A stretch of 31,336 nucleotides of DNA from Isotricha intestinalis (taxonomy: Eukaryota; Ciliophora; Litostomatea; Vestibuliferida; Isotrichidae): assembly GCA_023807065.1 (NCBI GenBank), contig JAJJLU010003782.1, forward strand, positions 1-31,336, read 5' to 3'. The position numbers were made by a program, and so were the translations under genes. The notes beneath the pieces are model-generated. The model had not been told where the DNA came from. It did not search any database and saw only the letters and a list, made by a program, of their open reading frames with translations. The stretch's first letter is position 1. Each line of letters opens with the position of its first letter. Of the stretch, positions 16,893-26,297 are shown piece after piece.

Positions 16893-18473
16893 ATGGGAAG
16901 TAAAATGTGTCAAACTCAAACAATAAATAGAAATTCAGTATATTATTTTAAAACATTACAATCAAATGAATTAACAGATAATTCTGAAGAAATAAAGCAA
17001 AAAGTTAAATTAACTTTAGAATTAAAACAAATAAATGACGATTCCCAAAGAAATATATCATTATTATTTTTTAATGATTCTTCAAAACAAAATTCTACAA
17101 ATGGAGGAACAACAGAATCTAAATCCAAATCAAATACAAATAACATAATATTTTCTCAGTTTTTTGTTATGGAATATTACTTTGAAAAAGAACAACCAAT
17201 ATTATTTACAATAAATGGAGGATCAAATCAATATAGAGTAGAAACAACCTTAGGAAATATAATGGGAAGCAGAAACCAAAGATTTATATATAAACTAGAA
17301 GATAATTCAATTTTCGAAGTAACTGGTCAAGGATTAAATAATCAAAATATGAATGCTTTATTTAATATATCAATTGAAGGGAATTTAAAAGGAAAAGGCT
17401 ATACTTATTATATTAAATATTTAGGAAAACAAAATAATCCTCAAAAGAATGATATTTATAAAAGCGAAGTTATTGAATATTTCTCTAATCAAATTCAATT
17501 CCAAACAACAAAGATCCCTTCAATGTTTCTTGCTCCAGATGGTAATTATGAACAAAATATAATATCAATAGAAATTTATGATGTATTTCAATCAATTAAA
17601 TTAGGCGAATATACAGGACCTTTTTCATCTTTAATTAATAAACCATTAAAAATTAATTTATTAGATTCAACCGCTGAAGTTAAAATGGTTTTAAACAAAG
17701 AGTATTCATTCTTAGATTATTTAAGAGGAGGAATTCAAATAAATTTATCAATAGCAATCGATTACACAGCATCAAATGGGAATTATAATTCACCTCAATC
17801 ACTTCATTATATAGGAACAAATGAAATGAATGCTTATGAATTAGCAATTAAATACTGTGGTGATATTGTTGCATATTATGATTATGATCAATTATTTCCT
17901 GTTTATGGTTATGGAGGAAAATTACAAGGTGAACAACAAGTCAATCATTGTTTTCCTATTAATTTAAATCCTTCTCAACCAGAAATAAATACAATTAATA
18001 ATGTATTATTTGAATATCGGAAAAGTTTATCTTATGTTACTTTATACGGTCCAACTTTTTTTTCTCCGGTTTTAATGGAAATAAATCGAAGAGTGAGGGA
18101 AGAAGTTAATCAAGGGAATAATAATAATTATCATATTTTATTAATATTAACTGATGGTATTATTAATGATATGGAAGCTACAGTTAATCAAATTGTTGAA
18201 GCTTCTTATTTACCAATAAGTATTATTATTGTTGGTATTGGAAATACTAATTTTAGTAATATGCATACTTTAGATGCTGATGATTCACCATTGTATGATT
18301 CTAACAGAAGGAAAGCTGATAGAGATTGTGTTCAATTTGTTCCTTTTAATCAGTTTAGTAATGATGGAAGAATGTTAGCTCAGGAAGTTTTAGCTGAAAT
18401 TCCTAAACAATTGGTTGAGTATTATCAACATAAAAATATACCTCCTTCTGATCCTATTATTGATATTGGATAA
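16893..18473 (+). CDS. Copine, calcium-dependent membrane-binding protein
   Basis: 526 aa. The N-terminal half (about 30-270) fits two C2-type domains, though the first is poorly conserved. The C-terminal half is the copine-specific von Willebrand A domain. It begins INLSIAIDYTASNGNYN with MIDAS residues Asp290, Thr292 and Ser294, and includes YGYGGKL, GPTFFSPVL, ILTDGIINDM, SIIIVGIGN and FVPFNQF, all hallmark copine blocks. Copines bind phospholipid membranes in response to Ca2+ and recruit partners through the A domain. The protein starts MGSKMC: Gly2 and Cys6 suggest N-myristoylation plus palmitoylation, as proposed for plant BONZAI copines. The gene lies 82 nt after CFAP410 on the same strand; no functional link is implied. 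Confidence 0.95.
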   Translation: MGSKMCQTQTINRNSVYYFKTLQSNELTDNSEEIKQKVKLTLELKQINDDSQRNISLLFFNDSSKQNSTNGGTTESKSKSNTNNIIFSQFFVMEYYFEKEQPILFTINGGSNQYRVETTLGNIMGSRNQRFIYKLEDNSIFEVTGQGLNNQNMNALFNISIEGNLKGKGYTYYIKYLGKQNNPQKNDIYKSEVIEYFSNQIQFQTTKIPSMFLAPDGNYEQNIISIEIYDVFQSIKLGEYTGPFSSLINKPLKINLLDSTAEVKMVLNKEYSFLDYLRGGIQINLSIAIDYTASNGNYNSPQSLHYIGTNEMNAYELAIKYCGDIVAYYDYDQLFPVYGYGGKLQGEQQVNHCFPINLNPSQPEINTINNVLFEYRKSLSYVTLYGPTFFSPVLMEINRRVREEVNQGNNNNYHILLILTDGIINDMEATVNQIVEASYLPISIIIVGIGNTNFSNMHTLDADDSPLYDSNRRKADRDCVQFVPFNQFSNDGRMLAQEVLAEIPKQLVEYYQHKNIPPSDPIIDIG

Positions 18474-18971
18474 AGGACGGTAATTTATTATTATTAGAGT
18501 TTATTTTAGAAGTTTTGTTTTTGAGTTTTTGTTAAATTCAATTTGACAAATTTTTTTTTTTATTTTTTTTAATATTGTTTTATATGATTTAATATATTAT
18601 TTATTGGAATTATTATAAGTATTATTATTCTATTTTGAATAATAATCTATGTTTATTAGTTTGGTGTTGAATTTCATTTGATTTTGTTTTAAATAATTTT
18701 ATTTTGTTTAAACAGAAGAATTATAATTTCTTTTAGATATATATTATTGTGATTTCTTAATGATATATAAAGAATTTTATTTTACTTAAATATATCTTTA
18801 ATAAAATAACTTTGTTCTTTTAAATTATGTTATATTGATATTTTTCTACATGAAAAAATATATTTTGTACATTCAATATAATTCTTAAAAAATAAAAAAA
18901 AAATTATGAAAAAATTTAATTTTATTTTTTTTGTATTTTATAATATAACTTAATCAAATAAAAATACTATA
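18474..18971. other. Convergent 3' spacer with a perfect hairpin
   Basis: These 498 bp lie between the copine stop and the stop of the minus-strand methyltransferase. There is no ORF. A perfect 10-bp inverted repeat (ATTATTATTC at 18621-18630 with GAATAATAAT at 18637-18646, 6-nt loop) lies in the middle. The rest is T-rich, then A-rich, as expected for two converging 3' ends. Confidence 0.55.
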
Positions 18972-19658
18972 TTATTTCTTTTTCTCATTTTTTTTCTCAT
19001 CTTCTTTTTTATCTTCTTTAATTTCTTCATCTTTCTTTTCATCATCTTCTTTAGCAATTTTAGTAAGAATATAAATATAATGATAATTTTTAGGATCTTT
19101 ATCATCTAAAACAACAACTTTCGAAGGTTTTTCAATTTCAATCATTTTATATTCCCACATTTCAGGATTAAACAAATGCTTTCTTGTATCTTCATTTCCA
19201 TTTGAAACAACAATATAATAACCTCCATTAACTAAAACCCTATGTATTTCATTAATCATTTTTTCTACTAAAGGAAGAGCATTTTCACCACATAAAACAG
19301 AATCTAATAAAGCTTTATCAAAAACAATATTAAACATTCCATTATTAAATTCTTCCATATTCATTGCATTCATTTTTTTATATTTCATTTCTACTTTTTG
19401 TTCTTTATATCTATCTTCCATTATTTTAATTGCGTTTTCAGAGAAATCTATATTAGTTACATTTTTTATTTCATCTATATATAAGTCTTCTGCTAATTTA
19501 CTTGTTCCACATCCTATGTTTAATATTTCATCTTCTGGTTTTATGTAGTCTATTATTTTTTCTTTTAAAGTGTCATAAGTTTGATACCATTCAAATATTT
19601 CCATATGTTCATTTAAATAACGTGAATCCCAATATTTGACACTACTATAATCTGTCAT
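18972..19658 (-). CDS. EEF1AKMT4-like SAM-dependent methyltransferase
   Basis: 228 aa from the ATG at 19658, minus strand. It opens with KYWDSRY, the family's YWDxRY signature, and WYQTYDTLKEKI. Then comes SAM motif I, EILNIGCGTSKLAEDL (about 45-60), the acidic ligand loop TNIDFSENAI, and FDKALLDSVLCGE, which equals the family's motif II region (VLEKGTLDAL). The later part has NEIHRVLVNGGYYIVVS. This matches EEF1AKMT4/METTL13-N type lysine methyltransferases acting on elongation factor eEF1A. The tail (about 195-228) is a Lys/Glu/Asp-rich extension. The frame stays open upstream for 12 codons but only to TTG, and that stretch encodes a lysine run from the A-rich leader, so 19658 is the better start. 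The exact lysine target cannot be read from the sequence. Confidence 0.85.
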   Translation of the reverse strand: MTDYSSVKYWDSRYLNEHMEIFEWYQTYDTLKEKIIDYIKPEDEILNIGCGTSKLAEDLYIDEIKNVTNIDFSENAIKIMEDRYKEQKVEMKYKKMNAMNMEEFNNGMFNIVFDKALLDSVLCGENALPLVEKMINEIHRVLVNGGYYIVVSNGNEDTRKHLFNPEMWEYKMIEIEKPSKVVVLDDKDPKNYHYIYILTKIAKEDDEKKDEEIKEDKKEDEKKNEKKK

Positions 19659-19757
19659 TTTTTTAAATTTTTTTTTTATTTTTTTTAACAACAAAAATCT
19701 TTAATTATATAAAAAATAATTTTTTTTTTATGGGGTTTTTATATTTAAATATTTATA
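19659..19757. promoter_or_regulatory. 99-bp bidirectional promoter
   Basis: Only 99 bp separate the methyltransferase start (minus) from the channel start (plus). Both promoters and both leaders must fit here or overlap the genes. The sequence is T-runs on the left and mixed A/T on the right, with no clear TATA-type or initiator motif. Confidence 0.6.
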
Positions 19758-21677
19758 ATGAAGGAGTATGATTTTCAATTAAGTAGTTTTGATATATTTA
19801 ATATTACTAAGGAAATGGGAAATGAAACTGTTAATAATGAAAAGAATAGGATAAATCCCAAAGAAAGTGATTTTTTTGAAACAAAAGATGAAAAAAAAAT
19901 TATTGATAATTACGTTAATGTAGTTGATTTAAATATTGAATATAAAAAAGAATTATTAAAAAATGCTAAAAACAAAATTTGGAATGTTATTAAAAGAATG
20001 AAAAATGATGATTTATATAAAAATAGTAATTTAATCAAAGAAAAATGGTATATTGTAAACCCATCAAATAGTAAATTTAGATTTTATTTCAATATTATTT
20101 TTTATATTGTATTTTACATTGATATAATATTAACTCCTTTAGAAATTGTATATCAATTTGATAATTATATTTACAGAGAAATTTGTTTTGATATTTTTTT
20201 TATTTTTGATGTATGTTTAAATTTCTTTACATCATATTATGATTATGAAATAAGATATTATATCACAGATACTAAAAGAATAGTTATTCATTATTTAAAA
20301 AATGGATTTCCATTTGATTTATTTACTGTATTTCCTTTTTATGTTTTTAATAATAAATTATCAATATTTCGTTTAATTAAATTATATAGATATTCTACCT
20401 TTAATGAAAAACTAAAAAAATACTTATCTTTCTTATTTAAATTATGTATAAGAAACACAACATATGTAAATCAAATAGTAAGAGTAATATCCTTTTTCTT
20501 ATCATTATGTTATATTCTTCATGTATGTGCTTGTTGTTATACTTACTTAGGAATTAAATTTGGTAATAGTTGGATTTACTATCATCAAGATTTATTAAAT
20601 ACAAAAAATTTATTAGATATTTATATAAGTTCTGTTTATTTCATGGCAGAAACTTTTAGTACAACAGGATATGGTGATTTAACACCTAATTTAATTAATG
20701 AACCGGAATTACTTTTTATTATTATTTGTGAAATTATTAATTGTGGTTTATTTGCTTATTTAATTTCTAATATTTTAGACATCTTTACCAGTGGAGACAA
20801 TAGTTTAAGAAAAAATTACAGAAATGAAGAATTAAATTTACAAAAGTGGATTAATTATTATATTAAAAGATTACCTTCTTCTTCTAAAAAAACGAATATT
20901 CACAGAGATGAAATTTGGGATGATATTAAAAGATATTTTGGAATATATTATTCGATTGAAAAAAATTTTTCTTGGATTTCTCAATATTCATTAATTAAAG
21001 AAATGAAACCAAATCATAAAAATTTAATATTTGAACATGTATTCTTAAAAGTTTATAAAAAATATGAAAAATTCTTTAAGAATATTTATATAAATAGAAC
21101 TAAACATGAAATAATATTAAATTTAAAAACGAATATAGAAACATCAGATACAGTCTTAATAAGTAAAGGACAAAGAATAAATAAATTATACTTTATAGAA
21201 CAAGGAGAAGTTTTAATATTAAATTCAAATATAACTAAATATCAAAAAGAACATATAGTTAATATCTTAAAAGAAGGAGACTTTTTTGGTCTTGAAGGTT
21301 TAGTTCCTAGAAATAAAGATAGAATTTCTAATTATAAATATATTGTTCCGAAATATAAAGAATTTATTGTTTTTTATTCTATTAATCTTGATTTTTTATT
21401 AAAAGAAATTTTAAGTTATGATGGTGAAACTTATAATATTTTAATTACTCTTGCTAGATATTATAGAGAAGAAGTTTTAGGAGAAATAATTCCTAATGAA
21501 GAAATTAGAAAAATTGATTATAATTTTGATAAGTTAACTGTTGGGTGTCATTTAATGGATAAATTAGATAATGTTCAAAGATATGAACATTTAATTCAAA
21601 AGTTAAATGATAAAATATCGATTTTAAAAAAAGAGATTAATAAATTAAAGGTAAAAAATTTGAAGCCAAAGCATTAA
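19758..21677 (+). CDS. EAG/HCN-type cation channel with cyclic-nucleotide-binding-like domain
   Basis: 639 aa. It has six membrane segments: S1 about 107-134, S2 about 139-163 (CFDIFFIFDVCLNFF, typical of this superfamily), S3 about 180-192, S4 about 199-215 (FRLIKLYRYSTF, basic residues only at the first three or so positions), S5 about 241-268 and S6 about 317-342. The pore at 296-310 reads MAETFSTTGYGDLTP. TTGYGD at 302-307 is a K+-selectivity filter. A C-linker and a cNMP-binding-type domain follow (about 455-560; LISKGQRINKLYFIEQGEV). Its phosphate-binding cassette reads FFGLEGLVPRNKDRIS and lacks the usual FGE...RxA/T, so nucleotide binding is doubtful. A coiled coil at 608-635 may assemble the tetramer. 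Channels of this type set membrane potential and excitability in ciliated protists. Confidence 0.93.
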   Translation: MKEYDFQLSSFDIFNITKEMGNETVNNEKNRINPKESDFFETKDEKKIIDNYVNVVDLNIEYKKELLKNAKNKIWNVIKRMKNDDLYKNSNLIKEKWYIVNPSNSKFRFYFNIIFYIVFYIDIILTPLEIVYQFDNYIYREICFDIFFIFDVCLNFFTSYYDYEIRYYITDTKRIVIHYLKNGFPFDLFTVFPFYVFNNKLSIFRLIKLYRYSTFNEKLKKYLSFLFKLCIRNTTYVNQIVRVISFFLSLCYILHVCACCYTYLGIKFGNSWIYYHQDLLNTKNLLDIYISSVYFMAETFSTTGYGDLTPNLINEPELLFIIICEIINCGLFAYLISNILDIFTSGDNSLRKNYRNEELNLQKWINYYIKRLPSSSKKTNIHRDEIWDDIKRYFGIYYSIEKNFSWISQYSLIKEMKPNHKNLIFEHVFLKVYKKYEKFFKNIYINRTKHEIILNLKTNIETSDTVLISKGQRINKLYFIEQGEVLILNSNITKYQKEHIVNILKEGDFFGLEGLVPRNKDRISNYKYIVPKYKEFIVFYSINLDFLLKEILSYDGETYNILITLARYYREEVLGEIIPNEEIRKIDYNFDKLTVGCHLMDKLDNVQRYEHLIQKLNDKISILKKEINKLKVKNLKPKH

Positions 21678-21935
21678 AATTTTGTTTATAGTTTTTATTT
21701 ATTTAAAGAAATCAATTTAAAATAAATTCTATTTTATATGTTAATAATAAAGAATAAATAAAAATATTTATTTAAAGAGAATTTCTATTAAAAAAACAAA
21801 AGAATGAAAAACTCGAATTTTGACAAATAAAAACTAAATATTTTAAGTTGAAAAATTAATAAATATAATTAATTATAATTAAAATATAAATTAAATAAAT
21901 AATTAAAAAAATAATTTGTATCATTTAAAAAGAAG

Positions 21936-22244
21936 ATGGTGAATATGCCAAAGACTAAAAGAACTTTTTGCAAATTCGTTTGTAAAAAGCATACAAATCA
22001 TAAAGTGACTCAATATAAAAAAGGAAAAGAATCAACTAAAGCTCAAGGTAAAAGAAGATATGATACTAAACAAAAAGGTTTTGGAGGACAAAAGAAACCA
22101 ATTTTTAGAAAGAAAGCTAAAACAACTAAAAAAATTGTTCTTAGATTAGAATGTACAGTTTGCAAAAGAAAAAGTTTATATAGAATTAAAAGATGTAAAA
22201 CTTTTGTTCTTGGTGGAACAGGAAAAGTAAAATCTCAATATTAA
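21936..22244 (+). CDS. RPL36A: 60S ribosomal protein eL42 (L44e/L36a)
   Basis: 102 aa, close to the usual 104-106. It starts [13 protein letters not shown] like nearly all eukaryotic eL42. Conserved blocks are [49 protein letters not shown] and [11 protein letters not shown]. Zinc-binding cysteines are Cys12 and Cys16 near the N terminus and CTVC plus a later KRC near the C terminus. The protein sits at the 60S E-site. Pro55, in the GGQKKPIF block, matches the residue that keeps yeast sensitive to cycloheximide. The basic composition shows in its codons, which are less AT-extreme than the neighbours, as expected for a highly expressed gene. The tail (GKVKSQY) is shorter than the usual KRKGQ.IQF ending. 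Confidence 0.97.
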   Translation: MVNMPKTKRTFCKFVCKKHTNHKVTQYKKGKESTKAQGKRRYDTKQKGFGGQKKPIFRKKAKTTKKIVLRLECTVCKRKSLYRIKRCKTFVLGGTGKVKSQY

Positions 22245-22455
22245 AATTTTTTAAATTATTTTTAAATTCCTTATTGATCTTTCATATTTAAAAATAAAAA
22301 GTAAAACATTCTTTATTATATATTTCCTTTAATTTTTTTAATATTTCCTCTTTCAAAAAAATACTTATTTAAAATTTGAAAATTTGTCAAAAATAAAAAA
22401 TAAAAAAATAAAAAAAAAAATAAACAAATATAAAAAAATAAAACATTTAAAAAAA

Positions 22456-24963
22456 ATGAAAGTGAATCTTAAAAAGCGTTTAGTAGCAAGAACAGGAAAA
22501 GTAAAAAGTGTAGATTTCCATCCAACTTTTAGTTGGATTCTTCTTGGATTATACAATGGAAGTATATCAATATATGATTATAACACTCAATCATCAGTTC
22601 AATACTTAGAAGTATCACTTCTTCCAATAAGAGCTGCAAAATTTATGCCTGAGAAAAATTATATAATATGCGGATCTGATGATAGGAAAATAAGAATATA
22701 TAATTATAATACAATGGAAAAAATAAAAGAATATGAAGCACATTCAGATTTTATAAGAAGTATTATAGTACATTTTAAATTACCAATATTTGTTTCTTCC
22801 TCAGATGATGGAACAATACATTTATATGATGCTGAAAATGATTTTAAGTTAATAAGAGAATATAACGAACATAAAGATTTTGTAATGAAATTAGCAGTTA
22901 ATCCTAAAGATTATTCAATGTTTGCTTCAGCGTCATCGGATAAAAAAATAAAAATTTGGTCTTTTATGACAAATAATTCTCAAATGACTTTAGAAGGACA
23001 TTTAAAAGGAGTAAATACAGTATCATTTTGTTATTTAAGTGATAAACCCTATTTAGCTTCAGGAGGAGATGATTTTATTATTAAAGTATGGGATTATACT
23101 AATAAACATTGTATTTTTACTTTTGAAGGACATGAAGGTCCTATATCTTCTGTTTGCTTTCATCCTGAAATGCCTATTTTAATTACAGCTTCAGAAGATC
23201 AAACTTGTAAATTTTATAATATTAATACTTCAAAATTAGAAGATTCTAAAATTTTCGGTTATGATATTATTTGGGATATTGCTTCTTTTAAAGAAAATAA
23301 TATCATTGGTTTTGGATGTGATGAAGCTACAATTGTTGTTCAAATGGGAAATGAAGAACCTTTAGTTACTTTCAATCATATTCAAAGTAAAATTATTTAT
23401 TCACAACAGAATAATATTTTTTCAATTAATTTAAAGCAAGTTTCTCACGAAAGCAAAGATGGAGAAATTATTAATATTCCTCCTAAACAATTAGGTTCTT
23501 CAGAAGTTTTTCCTAATAAAATTCAATATTCTCCTAATGGAAGATATTTCTCTATTTTAAGTGATAAAGAATTTATTATTTCAACAAGCGGAGTTTATAG
23601 GAGTTCTTGTGTTGGAAATTGTTATGATTTATCATGGAATGAAAATGACTCTTTTGTTATTAAAGAAGGTTCCACTGTTAAAATTTATCAAGATTTAAAA
23701 GAAATTAAAAACTTTAAACCAGGATTTGCTTTTGAAAATGTTTTCGGTGGTCCTCTTTTTTCTATTAAAACTGAAGATGCTATTTATATGTATGATGTTG
23801 AAAATACAATATTAATAAGGAAAATAGAAGTTATTCCTAATAAAATTATTTGGAATGAAAAAAAAAGCTCTGTTGCTTTATTATGCGATGATGTTACTTA
23901 TATATTGGAAGTTAATTATAATAAAATAGAAGAATATATTGAAAAAGTAATTGATGATGGTGAAAGTGATGAAAATGGATGTGAAGAAGCTTTTGGAGAA
24001 TCTTATGATATTGATGAAAAAATTATTAATGGCTTTTACATTGATAATGTCTTTGTTTATCAAACTGGAAAAAATAAAATTAATTATTGTATTAATGAAA
24101 AAATATTTAATATTACTACTTTATCTTCTAATTATTATATTTTAGGTTATTTAGAAGCTACTAGTAAAATATACTTAATGAATAAATCTTTTCAATTAAT
24201 TTCATATTCTTTACCTTATTCTTTTATAATGTATCAAATTGCAATATTATCGAAGAAATATGATAAAGCAGATAATTTCTTTTCTAAAATTCCAGAATCT
24301 TTTCATGAAAGAGTGATTTTATTTTTACAGAAATTTAATCATAATGATTTAAGTTATAAAATAACTAAAAATCCAAATCAGAAATTTTCCTTAGCTTTAA
24401 AGTTAAAATTATTAGATGATGCTTATAAAATAGCAAATGAAAGTCAAAATTCCGAAAAATTAAAAATGGTAGCAGATTTAGCTTTTGAATTAGGAGAATT
24501 TAATTACGCTGAAAAAGCAATGAGAGAAGCTAAAGATTATTCAGGATTATTATTATATTATTCATCAATTCAAAATAGAGATAAATTAAAAGAATTAGGT
24601 GAAGAGAGTAAAAAAATGGGGTTATTTAATATTGCTTTTAGTTCTTTTTTCCAATTAAATGATATTGAAAATTGTTATAATTTATTAATAGAAAGTAAAA
24701 GATTTCCTGAAGCTGCAGTTTTTTGTAGAACTTATTGTCCTAGTAAATTAAATGATATTATTGAGTTATGGAATAATGACATTAATGAATTAGATAAAAA
24801 TTCGAGAATGAGTATTAAAATAGTTAATCCTGTTACTGAAGATAATAAAGATAATTTAGATAGTTCTGAAAAAAAAAATAATGATTTATATAAAAATGTA
24901 AATGAGTCTACAATGAATGATTTAAATAAATATTTAGAAATTTATAATGAACCAAATAATTAA
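22456..24963 (+). CDS. COPB2: Coatomer subunit beta' (beta'-COP, Sec27)
   Basis: 835 aa from the ATG at 22456 (human is 906). The start MKVNLKKRLVARTGKVKSVD aligns with human RKLTARSDRVKSVD. Upstream in-frame codons are only a lysine run with a TTG, so they are leader. Two seven-bladed WD40 propellers fill about 1-580. Telling blocks include SLLPIRAAKFMPEKN, YNYNTMEKIKEYEAHSDFIR, FASASSDKKIKIW, LEGHLKGVNTV, GGDDFIIKVWDY and FHPEMPILITASEDQTCKFY. The alpha-solenoid follows (about 590-800), with LLGYLEATSKIYLMNKSFQL, SYSLPYSFIMYQIAIL, AKDYSGLLLYYSSIQ and RFPEAAVFCRTYCPSKL. Beta'-COP is a COPI coat subunit that reads dilysine signals for Golgi-to-ER retrieval. The acidic C-terminal tail of animal proteins is missing or replaced by a short Asn-rich end, which accounts for most of the length difference. 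Confidence 0.97.
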   Translation: MKVNLKKRLVARTGKVKSVDFHPTFSWILLGLYNGSISIYDYNTQSSVQYLEVSLLPIRAAKFMPEKNYIICGSDDRKIRIYNYNTMEKIKEYEAHSDFIRSIIVHFKLPIFVSSSDDGTIHLYDAENDFKLIREYNEHKDFVMKLAVNPKDYSMFASASSDKKIKIWSFMTNNSQMTLEGHLKGVNTVSFCYLSDKPYLASGGDDFIIKVWDYTNKHCIFTFEGHEGPISSVCFHPEMPILITASEDQTCKFYNINTSKLEDSKIFGYDIIWDIASFKENNIIGFGCDEATIVVQMGNEEPLVTFNHIQSKIIYSQQNNIFSINLKQVSHESKDGEIINIPPKQLGSSEVFPNKIQYSPNGRYFSILSDKEFIISTSGVYRSSCVGNCYDLSWNENDSFVIKEGSTVKIYQDLKEIKNFKPGFAFENVFGGPLFSIKTEDAIYMYDVENTILIRKIEVIPNKIIWNEKKSSVALLCDDVTYILEVNYNKIEEYIEKVIDDGESDENGCEEAFGESYDIDEKIINGFYIDNVFVYQTGKNKINYCINEKIFNITTLSSNYYILGYLEATSKIYLMNKSFQLISYSLPYSFIMYQIAILSKKYDKADNFFSKIPESFHERVILFLQKFNHNDLSYKITKNPNQKFSLALKLKLLDDAYKIANESQNSEKLKMVADLAFELGEFNYAEKAMREAKDYSGLLLYYSSIQNRDKLKELGEESKKMGLFNIAFSSFFQLNDIENCYNLLIESKRFPEAAVFCRTYCPSKLNDIIELWNNDINELDKNSRMSIKIVNPVTEDNKDNLDSSEKKNNDLYKNVNESTMNDLNKYLEIYNEPNN

Positions 24964-25105
24964 AACAATGAATTAAATAAAAAAAAGGAAAATACTATTT
25001 TTATTTAAAAAATAAATTATTTTAATTTTTTAAAAAGTTTAAAAAATAACTAAAAAAAGAAAAAAAAAAAAGAATTAAAAAAAAAATTTTTATTTTATTA
25101 TTTAA

Positions 25106-25936
25106 ATGGAAGACATAATGGAAGAACTAGAATCCTTTCAATGTGAAATTGATGGATCAATAACAGATATTAAATCAGATTTTTATGGTAAAAAATTAGC
25201 AATAGGAACAACAACAGGAAAAATAATATTATATGAAAACATGAAAGGAAAAATGGAAAAAAAATCTGAAATTCAAGCTCACAATGGAATAATATTTAAA
25301 ATCGAATTTACAAATCCAAAATTAGGTCCTTATATAATTAGTTGTGGATATGATAAGAAAATAAATATTATTCAAGAAGAATTTAATGGTCAATTAACTT
25401 TAATATATGACTTTAATGAATTTCCAAATTCAATAACTTCCTTATCAATTAGTTTTGATGTTAATCAACTAATTTTTATAAGTGGATGTCTTGATGGAAA
25501 TATAACAATACATAAGTATAATAATAATATAAATGATTTTGAAAATGAAACTTTATTTGCTCATGACTTTGGAGTTAATTCAATTAGTTTTTTTAAGAAT
25601 TCTAAAAATAATGAGTTTGTAACATGTGGAAATGATAATTTAATAAAAATATGGAAGTTTAATAATGAAAGTAAAAAATTTGAAAATTATGATGTTATAA
25701 AAGATATAGAATGTATAACTAATGATGTTTGTTGTAGAGATTCTAATCATTTTGCTTCTTGTAGTGAAGATGGAAGTGTTTATTATTGGAAAAAAGAAGA
25801 AGGGAAATGGGCTTTTAAAGAAATTGTTAGTAATCCTACTCCTGTTGTTAAAATTCATTTTAATGAAGAAGGAAGTGCTTTAAGTCTTATTGGAAATGAT
25901 GGAGTTCATCAGGTTTATTCTGAAGATTCTTTTTAA
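25106..25936 (+). CDS. SEC13: Sec13, COPII outer coat and nuclear pore WD40 protein
   Basis: 276 aa, near the 290-320 of Sec13. Six WD40 blades run almost end to end with the Sec13 landmarks: GSITDIKSDFYGKKLAIGTT (human: IHDAQMDYYGTRLATCSS), a LGPYIISCGYDKKINI block, CLDGNITIHKY, AHDFGVNSISF, FVTCGNDNLIKIWKF (human: FASGGCDNLIKLWK), HFASCSEDGSVYYW and the terminal NDGVHQVYSE. Sec13 has an incomplete propeller completed by a blade from Sec31 or a nuclear pore partner. It acts in ER-to-Golgi COPII vesicles and in the nuclear pore outer ring. It lies 142 nt after the beta'-COP gene on the same strand. The last blade lacks the usual WK ending. Confidence 0.9.
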   Translation: MEDIMEELESFQCEIDGSITDIKSDFYGKKLAIGTTTGKIILYENMKGKMEKKSEIQAHNGIIFKIEFTNPKLGPYIISCGYDKKINIIQEEFNGQLTLIYDFNEFPNSITSLSISFDVNQLIFISGCLDGNITIHKYNNNINDFENETLFAHDFGVNSISFFKNSKNNEFVTCGNDNLIKIWKFNNESKKFENYDVIKDIECITNDVCCRDSNHFASCSEDGSVYYWKKEEGKWAFKEIVSNPTPVVKIHFNEEGSALSLIGNDGVHQVYSEDSF

Positions 25937-26297
25937 AAAAAAAGAAATTTTTTTTTCATGTTTTTTTTTACTTTTTTTAAGGGTTTTTCCTTGTAATTTA
26001 AATATTTTTTGTTAGTGAGATTTATTAAATTTGGAATTTAAAAACAATTTATTTTTTATTTTGTTTTAAGAAATTATTTATTTTTTCAAAGATTAATTTA
26101 TTTATTTTTTTTATTTATTTTTTTTTAAAATATTAAAATATTTATTTATTTAAAAATGGATTCAAATTTTAATAGCAATATACTTTAAATTTACAATTAT
26201 AAAAATTAATTATTTACCGCTTTAATTAATAAAATATTATGAAATAAATAATTATATAATCATAAATTAAAAAAATTATTTCAAATAAAATAATAGA
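25937..26297. other. Spacer between Sec13 and BET genes, no gene seen
   Basis: 361 bp, T-rich then A-rich. The longest ATG-started frame I noticed is about 10 codons (26156). No RNA gene or repeat is evident. The last part should contain the BET promoter. Confidence 0.5.

Noticed and set aside
19659..19694. N-terminal extension of the methyltransferase by 12 residues
   Set aside because: It begins at TTG and is a lysine run from the leader; the conserved YWDxRY motif follows the ATG at 19658.
22384..22455. N-terminal extension of beta'-COP by 24 residues
   Set aside because: It begins at TTG, encodes mostly lysine from the A-rich leader, and the family alignment starts at the ATG at 22456.
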